From Nocardioides luti (GTDB lineage Bacteria > Actinomycetota > Actinomycetes > Propionibacteriales > Nocardioidaceae), in assembly GCF_014212315.1 (NCBI RefSeq), contig NZ_JACKXE010000001.1, positions 372,001 to 436,000 on the forward strand: DNA of 64,000 bases. Reading direction: 5' to 3'. Of the stretch, positions 1-8,941 are shown piece by piece (within the stretch, counting starts at the first letter, position 1; every line of letters starts with the position of its first letter). The notes under the pieces were generated by a model, which saw nothing but the letters and a program-made list of their open reading frames with translations, did no database searches and was not told the origin of the DNA. The translations under genes and the position numbers were made by a program.

Positions 1-40
1 GGACTCCGTCGAGAACAGCCTGGGACTGTGAGCTCGCCAT
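1..40 (-). CDS. 5' end of an unknown gene, probably KstR-regulated
   Basis: Only the first 13 codons are inside the window (MASSQSQAVLDGV), reading off the left edge, so the product cannot be identified. The ATG is preceded at a normal distance by AGGAGAAG, a good ribosome binding site. A KstR-type palindrome with an overlapping TAGTAT -10 box lies about 35 bp upstream and no other gene starts there, so this gene is the likely target. By inference it belongs to the same steroid/lipid catabolic regulon as the hsaEGF and kstD genes 10 kb to the right. Confidence 0.55.
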   Translation of the reverse strand, partial: MASSQSQAVLDGV

Positions 41-71
41 GGGACTTCTCCTGTCGTGGTGGACAGGACCA

Positions 72-89
72 ATACTAGAACACGTTCTT
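72..89 (-). promoter_or_regulatory. KstR-like operator overlapping a -10 box
   Basis: Bases 76-89 read TAGAACACGTTCTT, matching the mycobacterial KstR consensus TnnAACnnGTTnnA at every fixed position except the last. On the minus strand TAGTAT (77-72) makes a -10 element overlapping the operator. The same GTTCTAGTAT overlap occurs at the hsaE promoter in this window. Binding here would block RNA polymerase directly. Confidence 0.65.
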
Positions 90-139
90 GTTTTGGTCGA
101 GACTGCGGGCCGACTCGCCACCGGCGGGTCGCCCGGCCC

Positions 140-730
140 TCACCCGTCGGCACCCCGGGTGGCCGCGGCCGCCGCCTCCACGCGCGCGACGTGCGCCGGC
201 CAGTCGTAGTCGCCCGTCATGTTCGCGTCCTGCGCGAAGCGCCCCGCCGCGCCGTCCAGGCCCTCGCGCAGGATGTCGGCGTGCCCGGCGTGCCGGCAGG
301 TCTCGGCCACCATGTGGACGAGGATCTGGTGCAACGTCACCTGGCGTCGCTCCGGCGCCCACCAGGGCACCTCGCCGACGGTGTCGAGGTCGCACGCGGC
401 GACCGTGTCGGCGGCCATGGCCCAGGCGCGGTGGTAGAGCCCGACGACGTCCTCGCGGGTCTCCCCCGGCGTGACGTAGAGGTCGTCGTTCATGTCCGCG
501 CCGTCCGCGTGCCAGGGCAGCTCCTCGCCGTGCGGGCGCCCGAAGGTGTCACCGAAGTAGCCCAGCTCGACGCTGGCCAGGTGCTTGACGAGGCCGAGGA
601 GGTTCGTCCCGGTGGGCGTGAGCGGGCGGCGCACGTCGTACTCCGGCAGCCCCTCGAGCTTCCACACCAGCGCCTCGCGCGCGTTCTGGAGGTAGTCGAG
701 CAGGGTGTCCTTCGGGTCCGCGATCGTCAT
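140..730 (-). CDS. DinB-like / DUF664 family protein
   Basis: This 196-residue protein has the helical four-bundle pattern of the DinB/DUF664 superfamily: an early histidine in the stretch LVKHLASVELGYFG and later histidines in HQILVHMVAETCRHAGHAD, the usual metal-binding set. Family members are metal-dependent thiol-utilising transferases or of unknown role; no substrate can be named. The reading frame extends 10 codons further upstream, but the ATG at 730 gives the canonical MTIADPKDTLLDYL start and lies a normal distance after AGGGTG. It is 30 bp downstream of the AraC regulator on the same strand and may be co-transcribed with it. Confidence 0.85.
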   Translation of the reverse strand: MTIADPKDTLLDYLQNAREALVWKLEGLPEYDVRRPLTPTGTNLLGLVKHLASVELGYFGDTFGRPHGEELPWHADGADMNDDLYVTPGETREDVVGLYHRAWAMAADTVAACDLDTVGEVPWWAPERRQVTLHQILVHMVAETCRHAGHADILREGLDGAAGRFAQDANMTGDYDWPAHVARVEAAAAATRGADG

Positions 731-760
731 GACCGACACCCTGCCACCACCCGCGGCCAC

Positions 761-1624
761 TCAGCCGGCGCGGAACGAGCGCCGGACCTCGCTCGGCAGC
801 GCACCCGCCCGCTGACGGAAGAACTTCGTGAAGTTGGAGGCCTCCCCGAAGCCGAGGTGCTCCGCGATCCGCCCGATGCCGAGCTCGCCGTGCGCGAGCA
901 GCCGCCGCGCCTCCAGCATCACCCGCTCGTCGACCAGCTCCTTGGGGCTCTGCCCGGTCGCGGCCCGAGTGGCGCGAGCCAGCGTGCGGGTGGAGTAGCC
1001 CAGGCGGGCGGCGTACGCCGTGACGTCGCGCTCGCTGCGGAAGTGCCGCTCGACGTCGTCGACCAGCTCGTCGAACACCGGCGAGCGCACGCGTCGCGCC
1101 TCGTCGGCCCGTGACGAGAAGTCCAGCAGCGTGGCCGCCAGCAGCAGCCGCAGGACCGCGGCGCGCGTGGCCCCCGCCAAGGGGCGCGGATCCTCGGCCA
1201 CCGCCACCAGGTCACGGACCCGTCGGGCCAGCGGCGCCGCCGCCTCGCCGACGAGGACGGGCGAGCGGGGCCGGTCGAGCACGTCGCCGCACTCCGGGAC
1301 CGCGTCGAGGAAGGCGGCCTCGAAGATCACCACGGTGCCGTCGTACGCCGTCATGTCGCCCCACTGGTGCACCTGCCCGGCCCGCGCCCACAGCACCGAG
1401 CCCGGCGGGAGCGCGACCTCCTCGAAGTCCACGAGGTGCCGGCCGGCGCCCTCGTCGACGACGACCAGGAAGTGGAAGGCGAGACGCTGCGGCCGCCGGA
1501 ACTCCTCGGCGGGCGCCCGCTCGCGCAGGTCGGCCACGGACATCACCTCGCAGCCGGGGACCTGCCCCATGCCGGCCGCGAAACCCACGCGGCGGATCGG
1601 CTCGTCGTGTCGCACATCCACCAT
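761..1624 (-). CDS. AraC family transcriptional regulator
   Basis: A 287-residue protein with an N-terminal cupin-like sensor region (about 1-170) and a C-terminal AraC/XylS double helix-turn-helix. The first recognition unit contains LGYSTRTLARATRAATGQSP and the second contains IAEHLGFGEASNFTKFF, the family signature. The start at 1624 (MVDVRHDEPIRRVGF) is chosen because the upstream extension is only an antisense shadow of the divergent gene. It faces the NAD(P)H-binding gene at 1706 across an 81 bp promoter region holding an inverted repeat, so local control of that divergent gene is the likely role. The ligand is unknown. Confidence 0.9.
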   Translation of the reverse strand: MVDVRHDEPIRRVGFAAGMGQVPGCEVMSVADLRERAPAEEFRRPQRLAFHFLVVVDEGAGRHLVDFEEVALPPGSVLWARAGQVHQWGDMTAYDGTVVIFEAAFLDAVPECGDVLDRPRSPVLVGEAAAPLARRVRDLVAVAEDPRPLAGATRAAVLRLLLAATLLDFSSRADEARRVRSPVFDELVDDVERHFRSERDVTAYAARLGYSTRTLARATRAATGQSPKELVDERVMLEARRLLAHGELGIGRIAEHLGFGEASNFTKFFRQRAGALPSEVRRSFRAG

Positions 1625-1664
1625 GCTACGTCGCACGCAGACCCGGTCCCGTGCGCGTCGGCGA

Positions 1665-1683
1665 CCTACTTTGAACAGGTAGG
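1665..1683. promoter_or_regulatory. candidate operator in the divergent promoter
   Basis: Inverted repeat with perfect 5 bp arms, CCTAC at 1665-1669 and GTAGG at 1679-1683, around a 9 bp centre. It lies between the AraC-type regulator and the divergent oxidoreductase, 22 bp upstream of the latter's ATG. That position suits a repressor or autoregulatory site. Short arms make this tentative. Confidence 0.35.
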
Positions 1684-1705
1684 ACCATCCACGAGAGGAA
1701 CCACC

Positions 1706-2350
1706 ATGACCAGCATCGCCATCTTCGGCGGCACCGGGTACGCCGGCGGCCACATCGCCCGCGAGGCCGTCCGCCGCGGCCACGACGTCACGTCGTACAC
1801 CCGCTCCCTGCCCACCACCCCGGACGCCGGGGTCGACACCCGCACCGGCTCCCTGCACGACGCCGACCTGGTCGCCCGGGTCGCCGCGGACGCCGACGTG
1901 GTCGTCGTCGCGACCCACGCGCTCGGGGGCGAGGACCCCGACCTGCTCCAGGCGCTGCCCGCCCTGCGCGACGCGGCCCTGGCCTCCGGCACCCGGCTCT
2001 CCTTCGTCGGCGGCGCCGGCAGCTCGCTGGTCGCACCGGGCGGCCCCCGGCTGCTCGACGGCGACGACTTCCACGAGGACTGGAAGCCCGAGGCCACCGC
2101 CCACGCCGCGGTCCTGGACGCGCTGCGCGCGGACGAGTCCGCGCTGGACTGGTTCTACGTCAGCCCGGCAGCACTGTTCGGCGCCTGGGCCCCCGGCGAG
2201 GCGACCGGTCGCTACCGCACCGGCGGCGACGTCCTGGTCACCCAGGCCGACGGCACCTCCGAGATCTCCGGTGCCGACCTCGCCGTCGCGTTCGTCGACG
2301 AGATCGAGCAGCCCAAGCACACCCGGCAGCGGTTCACCGTCGGGCACTGA
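1706..2350 (+). CDS. NAD(P)H-binding (NmrA-like, atypical SDR) protein
   Basis: A 214-residue Rossmann-fold protein opening with SIAIFGGTGYAGGHIAREAV, the GxxGxxG dinucleotide-binding loop of NmrA/atypical SDR proteins. It resembles the YwnB-like short forms (about 210 residues) annotated as NAD(P)-dependent epimerase or NADH-flavin reductase; no catalytic YxxxK is evident, so a redox-sensor or reductase role is equally possible. ATG 1706 is preceded by GAGAGGAA at 1693-1700. It is divergent from the AraC regulator, and the pair looks like a regulator with its target. It converges on the ABC operon with 34 bp between stop codons. Confidence 0.85.
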   Translation: MTSIAIFGGTGYAGGHIAREAVRRGHDVTSYTRSLPTTPDAGVDTRTGSLHDADLVARVAADADVVVVATHALGGEDPDLLQALPALRDAALASGTRLSFVGGAGSSLVAPGGPRLLDGDDFHEDWKPEATAHAAVLDALRADESALDWFYVSPAALFGAWAPGEATGRYRTGGDVLVTQADGTSEISGADLAVAFVDEIEQPKHTRQRFTVGH

Positions 2351-2384
2351 GTCCGCGAGGGCGCCGGCCGGGAGCTGGAGAGCA

Positions 2385-5084
2385 TCAGCGCGGACTCCCC
2401 CCGCGCAGGAGCTGGCCGAGCGCGACCCGCCGCAGCCGGTGCCACTCGAGCTGGGCCAGGACGAGGACGGCGAGCACCAGGACGACCGGACCGCCGAGCG
2501 CCCACGGCGGGATGCTGATCGCCGGCGCTCCCGTCTGCCCGGTGACCCGCTCCAGCGACAGCTGCCCGAACATCACCAGCGCCGCACCGAGCCCGAGCAC
2601 CACGCCGGCGACCGCCCCGATCAGCACCGGTGCGAGCAGCTCACCGGCCAGGAGGCGCCGCAGCTGGTGGTCGCGCAGCCCGAGGGCACGCAGGCGCCCC
2701 AGGGAGACCGCCCGGGAGTCGGCCTCGCCCGCCGCTGCCAGGGCGACGCCGAGCACCGCGAAGAGCAGCAGGAGCATTGACGCGGCTCCGGCCAGCAGCA
2801 CCAGGCCAGAGGCGAGCGGAGCCGCGCGGCGGGCGTCCAGCTCGTCGGCGGCGACCACGACGTCGTCGGCCGGGCCGACCCGGGCCAGGAGCGCGGAGGC
2901 CGCCCGCGGTCCGACCACCCAGACGGTGTTCGGCTCGACCGCGCCCCCGGCACGCGCGTAGGCGGCGGCGTCGACGACCACCACGGGCTGGACGGTGTCC
3001 TGGACGCGCGGAGCGGTGCCGACCACGTGCAGCCGCACCGCGGAGCCGTCGGCGCCGGGGAGCGAGAAGTCGTCCTGCAGGCCGGCCGGTCCGCCGAGGA
3101 GCAGGGCCGGGACGTCGGCGGCGTCGTCACGCCCCAGACGCGCGAGGGCAGGTGCGTCCGGCAGCGCGCTGACGGTGAGGAGGTGCGCGTAGGCGGACGC
3201 GTCGACCACCGCGAGCAGGACCGTGGCGGCGTCGCTCCCCGAGGTCGCCGGCACGGCCTCCTCGATCCGGGCGGCCGCTGCGGCCCGCACGCCGGGTGCT
3301 CCCTCGAGGGCGCTCACCACCTCGGTCGCGGACCCTCCCGGTGCCAGCGTCGCCCGAGCGTCGCCACCGACACCGAGCAGGGCACCGGCAGCCTGGCCGC
3401 GCTGCTCGGTGCTGCTCAGCGAGACGGCGAAGGCGAGCTGTGCGACGGTCACCGTGACGACGAGGAGCGGCAGCGTGCGCACACCCGTCTCGCGCACCCT
3501 GGCGGCGACGAAGAAGGCGACGCCCCCCGACGTACGACGTGTGGCGTCGAGCAGCACGCGGGCGAGGCTGGGAACCGCGGCCACGACGAGAAGGGCACCG
3601 GCGACGCTCCACCAGACCGGTGCACTCGCGGCGGTCGGGTCACCGTCCCCCACCACGCCCCGCTGCCGCAGGGCGACGAGGGAGAGCACGGCGGCTGCGA
3701 CCACCGCCGCCACGGCCGCGGTGCGGCGCAGCTGCCGACCTCGGGCGGCGACCCGGCGGGCGTTGCGGTTGGCCGGGGTCCGGCGCGGGTCGGTGGCCCG
3801 CGACGCGAACATCGCTCCGCGCACTCCGGCCGCCACCGCCGCGAGGAACGGCACCGCGAGCCACCAGGTCCACGCGGCGTGCCCGAGCGCGAGCCGTGCC
3901 CCGAGCACCCCGACGACGACCCCGACCAGCACCCACGCGGCGGCCTCGACGACGAGCTCGGCAGCGATCTCGGCCAGGGTCGCGCCTCGTTCGCGGCTGA
4001 CCAGGACCGAGGGCGCTCGGCGCCGCACGAGGAGGTCGGCGGCCAGGCCCAGCACGAGCAGCGCGCAGAGGAGGAGCGACAGGATCAGGACGTCCGCCTG
4101 CCCCCGAGCGGCGGAGACCTGGGAGCGACCGTCCGCCACGACCCTGTCGAGCTCGCTGTCCCAGACGGCGCCGCCGGGCACGTGGGGGGCCGACTTCAGG
4201 GCGGCGATGGCCCGCACCAGCTGCTCCGAGCCGGACCACCGCACGGCGTCCGGCCGCGGCGTGGTGTAGACGCGCTCGCGCAGGTCGTCCTCCGGCGCGG
4301 CGAGCTGCAGGTCAGGCAGGGCGGCGGCCGAGACGAGGGCACCGGCGGCCGCGGTCGGCACGCCCGCCGTGACCCCCCGCACCGGGTCCAGCAGCTGCGG
4401 GACGGGCTGCCACACCGGGTCGCCGGGATCACGTGCCTCGAAGATCCCGCTGACCCGGGCGACGACCGGGCGCCCCTGGTGGTCCTTCATCGTGAGCCGG
4501 TCACCGGGCCGGAGTCCCAGCGCCGTCGCCGAGGCCTGCGACAGGGCCACCTGGACGGTCCAGGGACCGGCGTCGGCCGCCAGCTGGGTCTCGGCGCGGT
4601 CCGCTCCGACGGTCGCTCGTGGAGGGCCGCCGGAGACGTAGCGGACCTCGGGGCTGCCGGTGGGGGCGCCGAGGTAGGCCAGCGTGAGGTAGCGACCGGG
4701 CCCGGCGTCGAGCAGCTGCAGGGGCGTGGTCGTGACCCCGGCGATCCCGCCCCGGACGACGTCGGCGACCCGGTCCGGGAGGAGCAGCTGGGCGCCGGCC
4801 ACGGCGACCCGCAGCCGGGCGGCCGCGCGGGGGTCCCGCGTGCGGACGTCGTAGAACTGGTCGTCGCGGTCGAAGGTGCCGACGACGACGCCCTGGGCAC
4901 CGGCCTTGCGCACGGCGTCGGCGAGGGCCTGGTCCGAGGCACGGGTCGTCAGCGGACCCGCCGCCGCCAGGAGCGAGGTCGTGAGCGCGACGACCACGGC
5001 CACCAGCACCAGCGGGCCGGGATCGGTGCGCATCCGGCCGACGATGCTCGGCACGTGCAGTCGCGGCCGGGCGGTGATCCTCAC
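2385..5084 (-). CDS. FtsX-like ABC transporter permease (distal subunit)
   Basis: An 899-residue membrane protein with an N-terminal membrane anchor (LVLVAVVVALTTSLLAAAGPL), a long extracytoplasmic region, a first group of helices (VLILSLLLCALLVLGLAADLL onward), a second extracytoplasmic part, and a C-terminal FtsX-type set of helices after EADSRAVSLGRLRALGLRD, the typical cytoplasmic coupling segment. This is the double-FtsX layout seen in MacB/LolC-like exporters. The GTG start at 5084 overlaps the previous gene's stop in the sequence GTGA (4 bp), so translation is coupled. It is the last gene of a four-gene minus-strand operon. Substrate is unknown; lipoproteins, lipids or peptides are typical for the class. 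Confidence 0.85.
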   Translation of the reverse strand: MRITARPRLHVPSIVGRMRTDPGPLVLVAVVVALTTSLLAAAGPLTTRASDQALADAVRKAGAQGVVVGTFDRDDQFYDVRTRDPRAAARLRVAVAGAQLLLPDRVADVVRGGIAGVTTTPLQLLDAGPGRYLTLAYLGAPTGSPEVRYVSGGPPRATVGADRAETQLAADAGPWTVQVALSQASATALGLRPGDRLTMKDHQGRPVVARVSGIFEARDPGDPVWQPVPQLLDPVRGVTAGVPTAAAGALVSAAALPDLQLAAPEDDLRERVYTTPRPDAVRWSGSEQLVRAIAALKSAPHVPGGAVWDSELDRVVADGRSQVSAARGQADVLILSLLLCALLVLGLAADLLVRRRAPSVLVSRERGATLAEIAAELVVEAAAWVLVGVVVGVLGARLALGHAAWTWWLAVPFLAAVAAGVRGAMFASRATDPRRTPANRNARRVAARGRQLRRTAAVAAVVAAAVLSLVALRQRGVVGDGDPTAASAPVWWSVAGALLVVAAVPSLARVLLDATRRTSGGVAFFVAARVRETGVRTLPLLVVTVTVAQLAFAVSLSSTEQRGQAAGALLGVGGDARATLAPGGSATEVVSALEGAPGVRAAAAARIEEAVPATSGSDAATVLLAVVDASAYAHLLTVSALPDAPALARLGRDDAADVPALLLGGPAGLQDDFSLPGADGSAVRLHVVGTAPRVQDTVQPVVVVDAAAYARAGGAVEPNTVWVVGPRAASALLARVGPADDVVVAADELDARRAAPLASGLVLLAGAASMLLLLFAVLGVALAAAGEADSRAVSLGRLRALGLRDHQLRRLLAGELLAPVLIGAVAGVVLGLGAALVMFGQLSLERVTGQTGAPAISIPPWALGGPVVLVLAVLVLAQLEWHRLRRVALGQLLRGGSPR

Positions 5085-8000
5085 TCCCCCTCCCGCAGGA
5101 GTGCCGGATCCGCGGCGGCGACCTGCGAGGTCGCCGCCACCGCCGCGATCACCAGGCAGCCGGCCACGAGGCCCGCGGCGAGCAGGGCCTCCGCGGCCCA
5201 CGGCCAGACGAGGACCGCCGACGGGACCGGCGCCGTCCCGTCCTCGGACCTGACCAGGTCGCGGGAGAACGCGAGCGCCGCTCCGGCGCCCACGCCCACC
5301 CCGGTCACGACGAGGGCGACGAGGAGGACAGCGTGCTGCACCCCGACGAGCCGCCGAGCTCCTCCCCGGGGCAGCCCCAGCGCCCGCAGCCGCGCGATCT
5401 CGCTCGTCCGCCTCCGGCGGTCCGCACTCACGACGAGCGCAGCACCCGCGAGGAACAGGAGCACCGCCGAGCCGGCGACGGCCAGGTAGGCGACCGGGAG
5501 CACCACCTGGAGGGGGCCCTGCGTCAGGTCGGCGGTGACCTGGCCCCGGGTCGTCACGTCGCCGAGCTCCAGCGCGCCCAGTGCGCCGGTCGCCCCTGCG
5601 CCGGGGGCGGACACCCAGAACGCGTCCACGACCGGCTCGAGGTGCCCACTGCCGACCAGGGCCCGGGACACGGTGTCCGCGTCGGCCAGGACGGCCACCT
5701 GCCCCGGCGCGGAGGGGACCGACGGCACGATGTCGACGACGTCCAGCGTGAGGTTGCCGGTGCCGACCGTGGCGGAGAGTCGCCCGCCCACCTTGGTCCC
5801 CACGGCATCGGCCAGCGCCCGCGAGACGGCGACCGGGAGGGACGTCGGCATCTCGAACGACGTGGCCAGCACGTCGCCGGCCTCGTAGCGGAGATAGGCC
5901 ATCCGGACCTGCGTGCGCGTCGTGAGGACGGTCGCCGCCGCGGTCTGCTTCGCCGAGACCGTCGTACCGACGACCGCACCCTCGGAGCCCAGCACCTGCG
6001 CCCGCCAGTCCGAGGAGGCGTCCGAGGGCGATCCTCCCGACCTGGGGAAGCGCAGCGACATCGAGACCCCCGCGACGCGGCCCGTGCTGCTCCCGGCGTC
6101 CTCGAGACTCAGCCGGAACGCCACGACCTGCCCGCGCGTCCCCGGCGCCACCGACCACTCCAGGGGGTGCGGGTGCCCGTCCAGGGGCACCGGCGCGGCC
6201 TCGAGCGTGCTGCGCAGACCCGTCGCGTCCTGCACGACCAGCGTCGGCACCGCGGTCACCACGACGCCCCGGGGGGCACGGCCGGTCAGCGAGACGCCCG
6301 AGCCGTCGGCGGGGACGGGGACTCCGCGGACGGCGTCACGCGGCGCCAGCGCGTCGCCGACGTCGGCCCAGGTCTCGCCTCCGCCGAGACGCCCGCGGAG
6401 GAGGGCGCCCGCGTGCCGCGCGTCGATCGCCACCAGCCGGGGCGGCTCGCCCGGGGTCCCCAGGAACGCGCCGAGGGTCAGCGGCCGCGCGACGACCGGC
6501 GACACGAGCGATCCGCGGGCGCCCGCCGCCCGCCCGATGCGCGCGGCGTCGGCCGCGGTCGGTGGGGCGTCGAGCACGAGGGAGAGATCCGCACCGACCA
6601 TCAGGTCCGCCTGGTCGCGCTGCGAGCGCTCCCAGGTGGCATGGGTCGCGACACCGAACGCGGCAGCGGCCGAGGCCAGCGAGAGCAGCACCAGCGCCGT
6701 CCCGGCGCCGAGGCGGAGCGCCGACGGGTCCAGGGCGATCGGGAGCAGGGAACGGGAACGGCGCGTGGCGGCCGCGACGCCTGCGAAGAGAGGCGGCAGG
6801 GTGCGCACGGCGACCACCGTCACCGCGGCCAGGCTCACCGCGGGCGCGAGCAGCAGCAGGGCGTCACCGGAGGTCGACGTCGACGACCGGGAGTCGAGCT
6901 GCCACCAGGCGACGGCGGCCGCCACGAGGAGCAACCCGTCGACGCCGGACCGGGCCCAGGCGCGTCGGCGCCCGGGCGGGCGGGCCGTGTCGGGGGTCGC
7001 GAGCGGTGACACGACGAGGACGAGGCTGAGGAGGAGGGCGCCCGCCGAGGCCGCGACGAGGAGACCCGGGGTGAGCGTCGGGCTCTCGACCAGCCGTGCG
7101 GCGCGCAGGCTCGGGAGCCGGGTGACCGCGGCGTGCGCGAGCACGGCCGCCGGCACGGCGACGACCGTCGAGACCACCGCGAGGAGGACCGACTCGACCA
7201 GCGCCGCGCCGACCTGCTGGCCGGGCGAGAGCCCGAGCGCCGTCGTGAGGTCCCGCTCACGCGTGCGGCTGTCGGCGAGGAGCCGACCGGCCAGCACGAG
7301 GGCGGCGACGCCCAGGATCGTGTCCAGCAGCAGGGCGACCAGCAGCGCGGACCGGGTGGCCGCCTGCTGGGCGTGCAGCCGCGCGACGGTTGCGGGCAGC
7401 CGCGACCCGACCCGCGTGATCCCGGCCGCGTCGCCCACCCGCTCCGAGAGCAGCGTGGAGGCTCCGGCCAGCGACCCCACCGTCGCGCGCAGCGACGCGT
7501 CGTCGGCAGCGGCCAGGTCGGGCCGGCCGTCCACCCGCAGCGCGGCCAGGTCGAGACCGGTGCGCGGGAACGCCGCGTCGTCGACCAGGAACGGCCCGTA
7601 CGCCGCCGTGGTCACGCCGCTGGCGGTGAAGGCGGGGTCGACCCCCGCACCGGCCAACGGGTCGGTCTCCGAGGCGGGACTCGGCACGCCGCGGAAGGTC
7701 CCGACGATGACGACCGTCGTCCGGTGGTCGCTGTCCCCCGTGCCCCGGCCGGGTCCCAGCCGCAGGCGGTCACCGATCCGGAGGCGCAACCCCCGGGCCG
7801 CGGCGTCCGGGGCGACTGCCTCGACCGGCGACCCCGCGCCGGCGTCGGGCCACCGGCCCGAGGTCAGGCTCCCGCGTCCCGCGGCGGCGTCGGTGGTCGC
7901 GAGGTACCCGAACCGACCCGACTCGCCGATCTGCCGCATCTCGGAGGTCGCCGTCCCGACCAGGGACGGGTGCAGCGGGGCGAGGACGTCCCGGACGACC

Positions 8001-8239
8001 CCGCGCGCCTCCTGGCGGGCGGGCCCGAGGTCGCTCCCGGCCACGTCCACGAGGTAGGCGGTCACGTCGACGTCGTCCGGTTGCGAGCGCTGCACCTGCT
8101 CCGAGAACGACCGCGGTCCCGTCACGCCCAGCAGCAGCGTGTAGAAGCCCACGAGGGTCGTGGCGACGGCGACCAGGACCACGACCGCCGCCAGCAACCG
8201 GCGTTGCGCCCAGGCCCGGCGGACCACCAGCCTCAGCAC
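5081..8239 (-). CDS. FtsX-like ABC transporter permease (proximal subunit)
   Basis: A 1052-residue permease. The N-terminal helix (LLAAVVVLVAVATTLVGFYTLLL) is followed by a large extracytoplasmic domain, several helices around residues 300-480, a second external domain, and a C-terminal FtsX module after RRTSEIARLRALGLPRGGARR. It pairs with the 899-residue permease downstream, whose GTG start overlaps this stop. The GTG at 8239 lies 12 bp after the stop of the upstream ATPase gene and gives the expected positively charged MLRLVVRRAWAQRRL start. Two different permeases with two different ATPases suggest a heteromeric exporter, or two exporters made as one unit. Confidence 0.87.
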   Translation of the reverse strand: MLRLVVRRAWAQRRLLAAVVVLVAVATTLVGFYTLLLGVTGPRSFSEQVQRSQPDDVDVTAYLVDVAGSDLGPARQEARGVVRDVLAPLHPSLVGTATSEMRQIGESGRFGYLATTDAAAGRGSLTSGRWPDAGAGSPVEAVAPDAAARGLRLRIGDRLRLGPGRGTGDSDHRTTVVIVGTFRGVPSPASETDPLAGAGVDPAFTASGVTTAAYGPFLVDDAAFPRTGLDLAALRVDGRPDLAAADDASLRATVGSLAGASTLLSERVGDAAGITRVGSRLPATVARLHAQQAATRSALLVALLLDTILGVAALVLAGRLLADSRTRERDLTTALGLSPGQQVGAALVESVLLAVVSTVVAVPAAVLAHAAVTRLPSLRAARLVESPTLTPGLLVAASAGALLLSLVLVVSPLATPDTARPPGRRRAWARSGVDGLLLVAAAVAWWQLDSRSSTSTSGDALLLLAPAVSLAAVTVVAVRTLPPLFAGVAAATRRSRSLLPIALDPSALRLGAGTALVLLSLASAAAAFGVATHATWERSQRDQADLMVGADLSLVLDAPPTAADAARIGRAAGARGSLVSPVVARPLTLGAFLGTPGEPPRLVAIDARHAGALLRGRLGGGETWADVGDALAPRDAVRGVPVPADGSGVSLTGRAPRGVVVTAVPTLVVQDATGLRSTLEAAPVPLDGHPHPLEWSVAPGTRGQVVAFRLSLEDAGSSTGRVAGVSMSLRFPRSGGSPSDASSDWRAQVLGSEGAVVGTTVSAKQTAAATVLTTRTQVRMAYLRYEAGDVLATSFEMPTSLPVAVSRALADAVGTKVGGRLSATVGTGNLTLDVVDIVPSVPSAPGQVAVLADADTVSRALVGSGHLEPVVDAFWVSAPGAGATGALGALELGDVTTRGQVTADLTQGPLQVVLPVAYLAVAGSAVLLFLAGAALVVSADRRRRTSEIARLRALGLPRGGARRLVGVQHAVLLVALVVTGVGVGAGAALAFSRDLVRSEDGTAPVPSAVLVWPWAAEALLAAGLVAGCLVIAAVAATSQVAAADPALLREGE

Positions 8240-8251
8240 GCTCTGGTCATC

Positions 8252-8941
8252 TCAGGTCTCGACCCGGCCGTCGGCGATGGTGAGGACGCGGTCCGCCAGG
8301 GAGACCAGGACCTGGTCGTGCGTCGCCACCACGGCCGTGACCCCCTCGGACTCGACGATGCCGCGGAGCAGCGCCATCACCGACAGACCGGTCTCGGCGT
8401 CGAGCTGACCGGTCGGCTCGTCCGCGATGAGCAGCCGCGGCGATCCGGCCAGCGCCCGGGCGATCGCCACGCGTTGCTGCTGCCCACCCGACAGCTCACC
8501 GGGCCGCTGCGCGGCGTGCGCGCCCAGCCCGACCAGGTCGAGGAGCAGCGCGGCCCGGCGCTCGCGCTCGGCCACGGGCGTGCGCCGCAGGCGCAGCGGG
8601 ACGCCGACGTTCTCGAGGGCGGTGAGCGACGGGAGCAGCCCGAACGACTGGAAGACGTAGGAGACCGTCTCGCGGCGCAGGGTGCTCAGCCCCGCGTCGT
8701 CGAGGCCGGTCAGCTCGGTCCCGTCGACCCGGACGGTCCCGGAGTCCGGGCGGTCCAGCCCGCCGAGCAGGTTGAGCAGGGTCGTCTTGCCCGAGCCGGA
8801 CCGGCCGACCACGGCGAGCATCTCGCCGGACCTGACGTCGAGGGAGACGTCGCGCAGGGCGTGCACCGTGCTCGGCTCGGAGCCGTAGGTCCGCGACAGT
8901 CCGCGCGCCGCGACCATCGGCGCACCGCCCACGTCCGTCAT
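8252..8941 (-). CDS. ABC transporter ATP-binding protein (MacB/LolD type)
   Basis: A compact 229-residue ATPase with Walker A GRSGSGKTT, Q-loop in VFQSFGLLPSLTALEN, signature LSGGQQQRVAIARAL, Walker B LLIADEPTGQLD and H-loop ATHD. The sequence around the Q-loop and the short length are typical of the MacB/LolD/FtsE branch that works with FtsX-like permeases. ATG 8941 overlaps the stop of the upstream ATPase in ATGA (4 bp). The frame could be extended upstream but only into the other ATPase gene. It should energise one or both permeases encoded immediately downstream. Confidence 0.93.
   Translation of the reverse strand: MTDVGGAPMVAARGLSRTYGSEPSTVHALRDVSLDVRSGEMLAVVGRSGSGKTTLLNLLGGLDRPDSGTVRVDGTELTGLDDAGLSTLRRETVSYVFQSFGLLPSLTALENVGVPLRLRRTPVAERERRAALLLDLVGLGAHAAQRPGELSGGQQQRVAIARALAGSPRLLIADEPTGQLDAETGLSVMALLRGIVESEGVTAVVATHDQVLVSLADRVLTIADGRVET

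Noticed and set aside
3027..5489. Long plus-strand open frame of 820 codons
   Set aside because: Antisense to the FtsX-like permeases; composition is His/Arg/Gly-rich without domains, a normal shadow in high-GC DNA.
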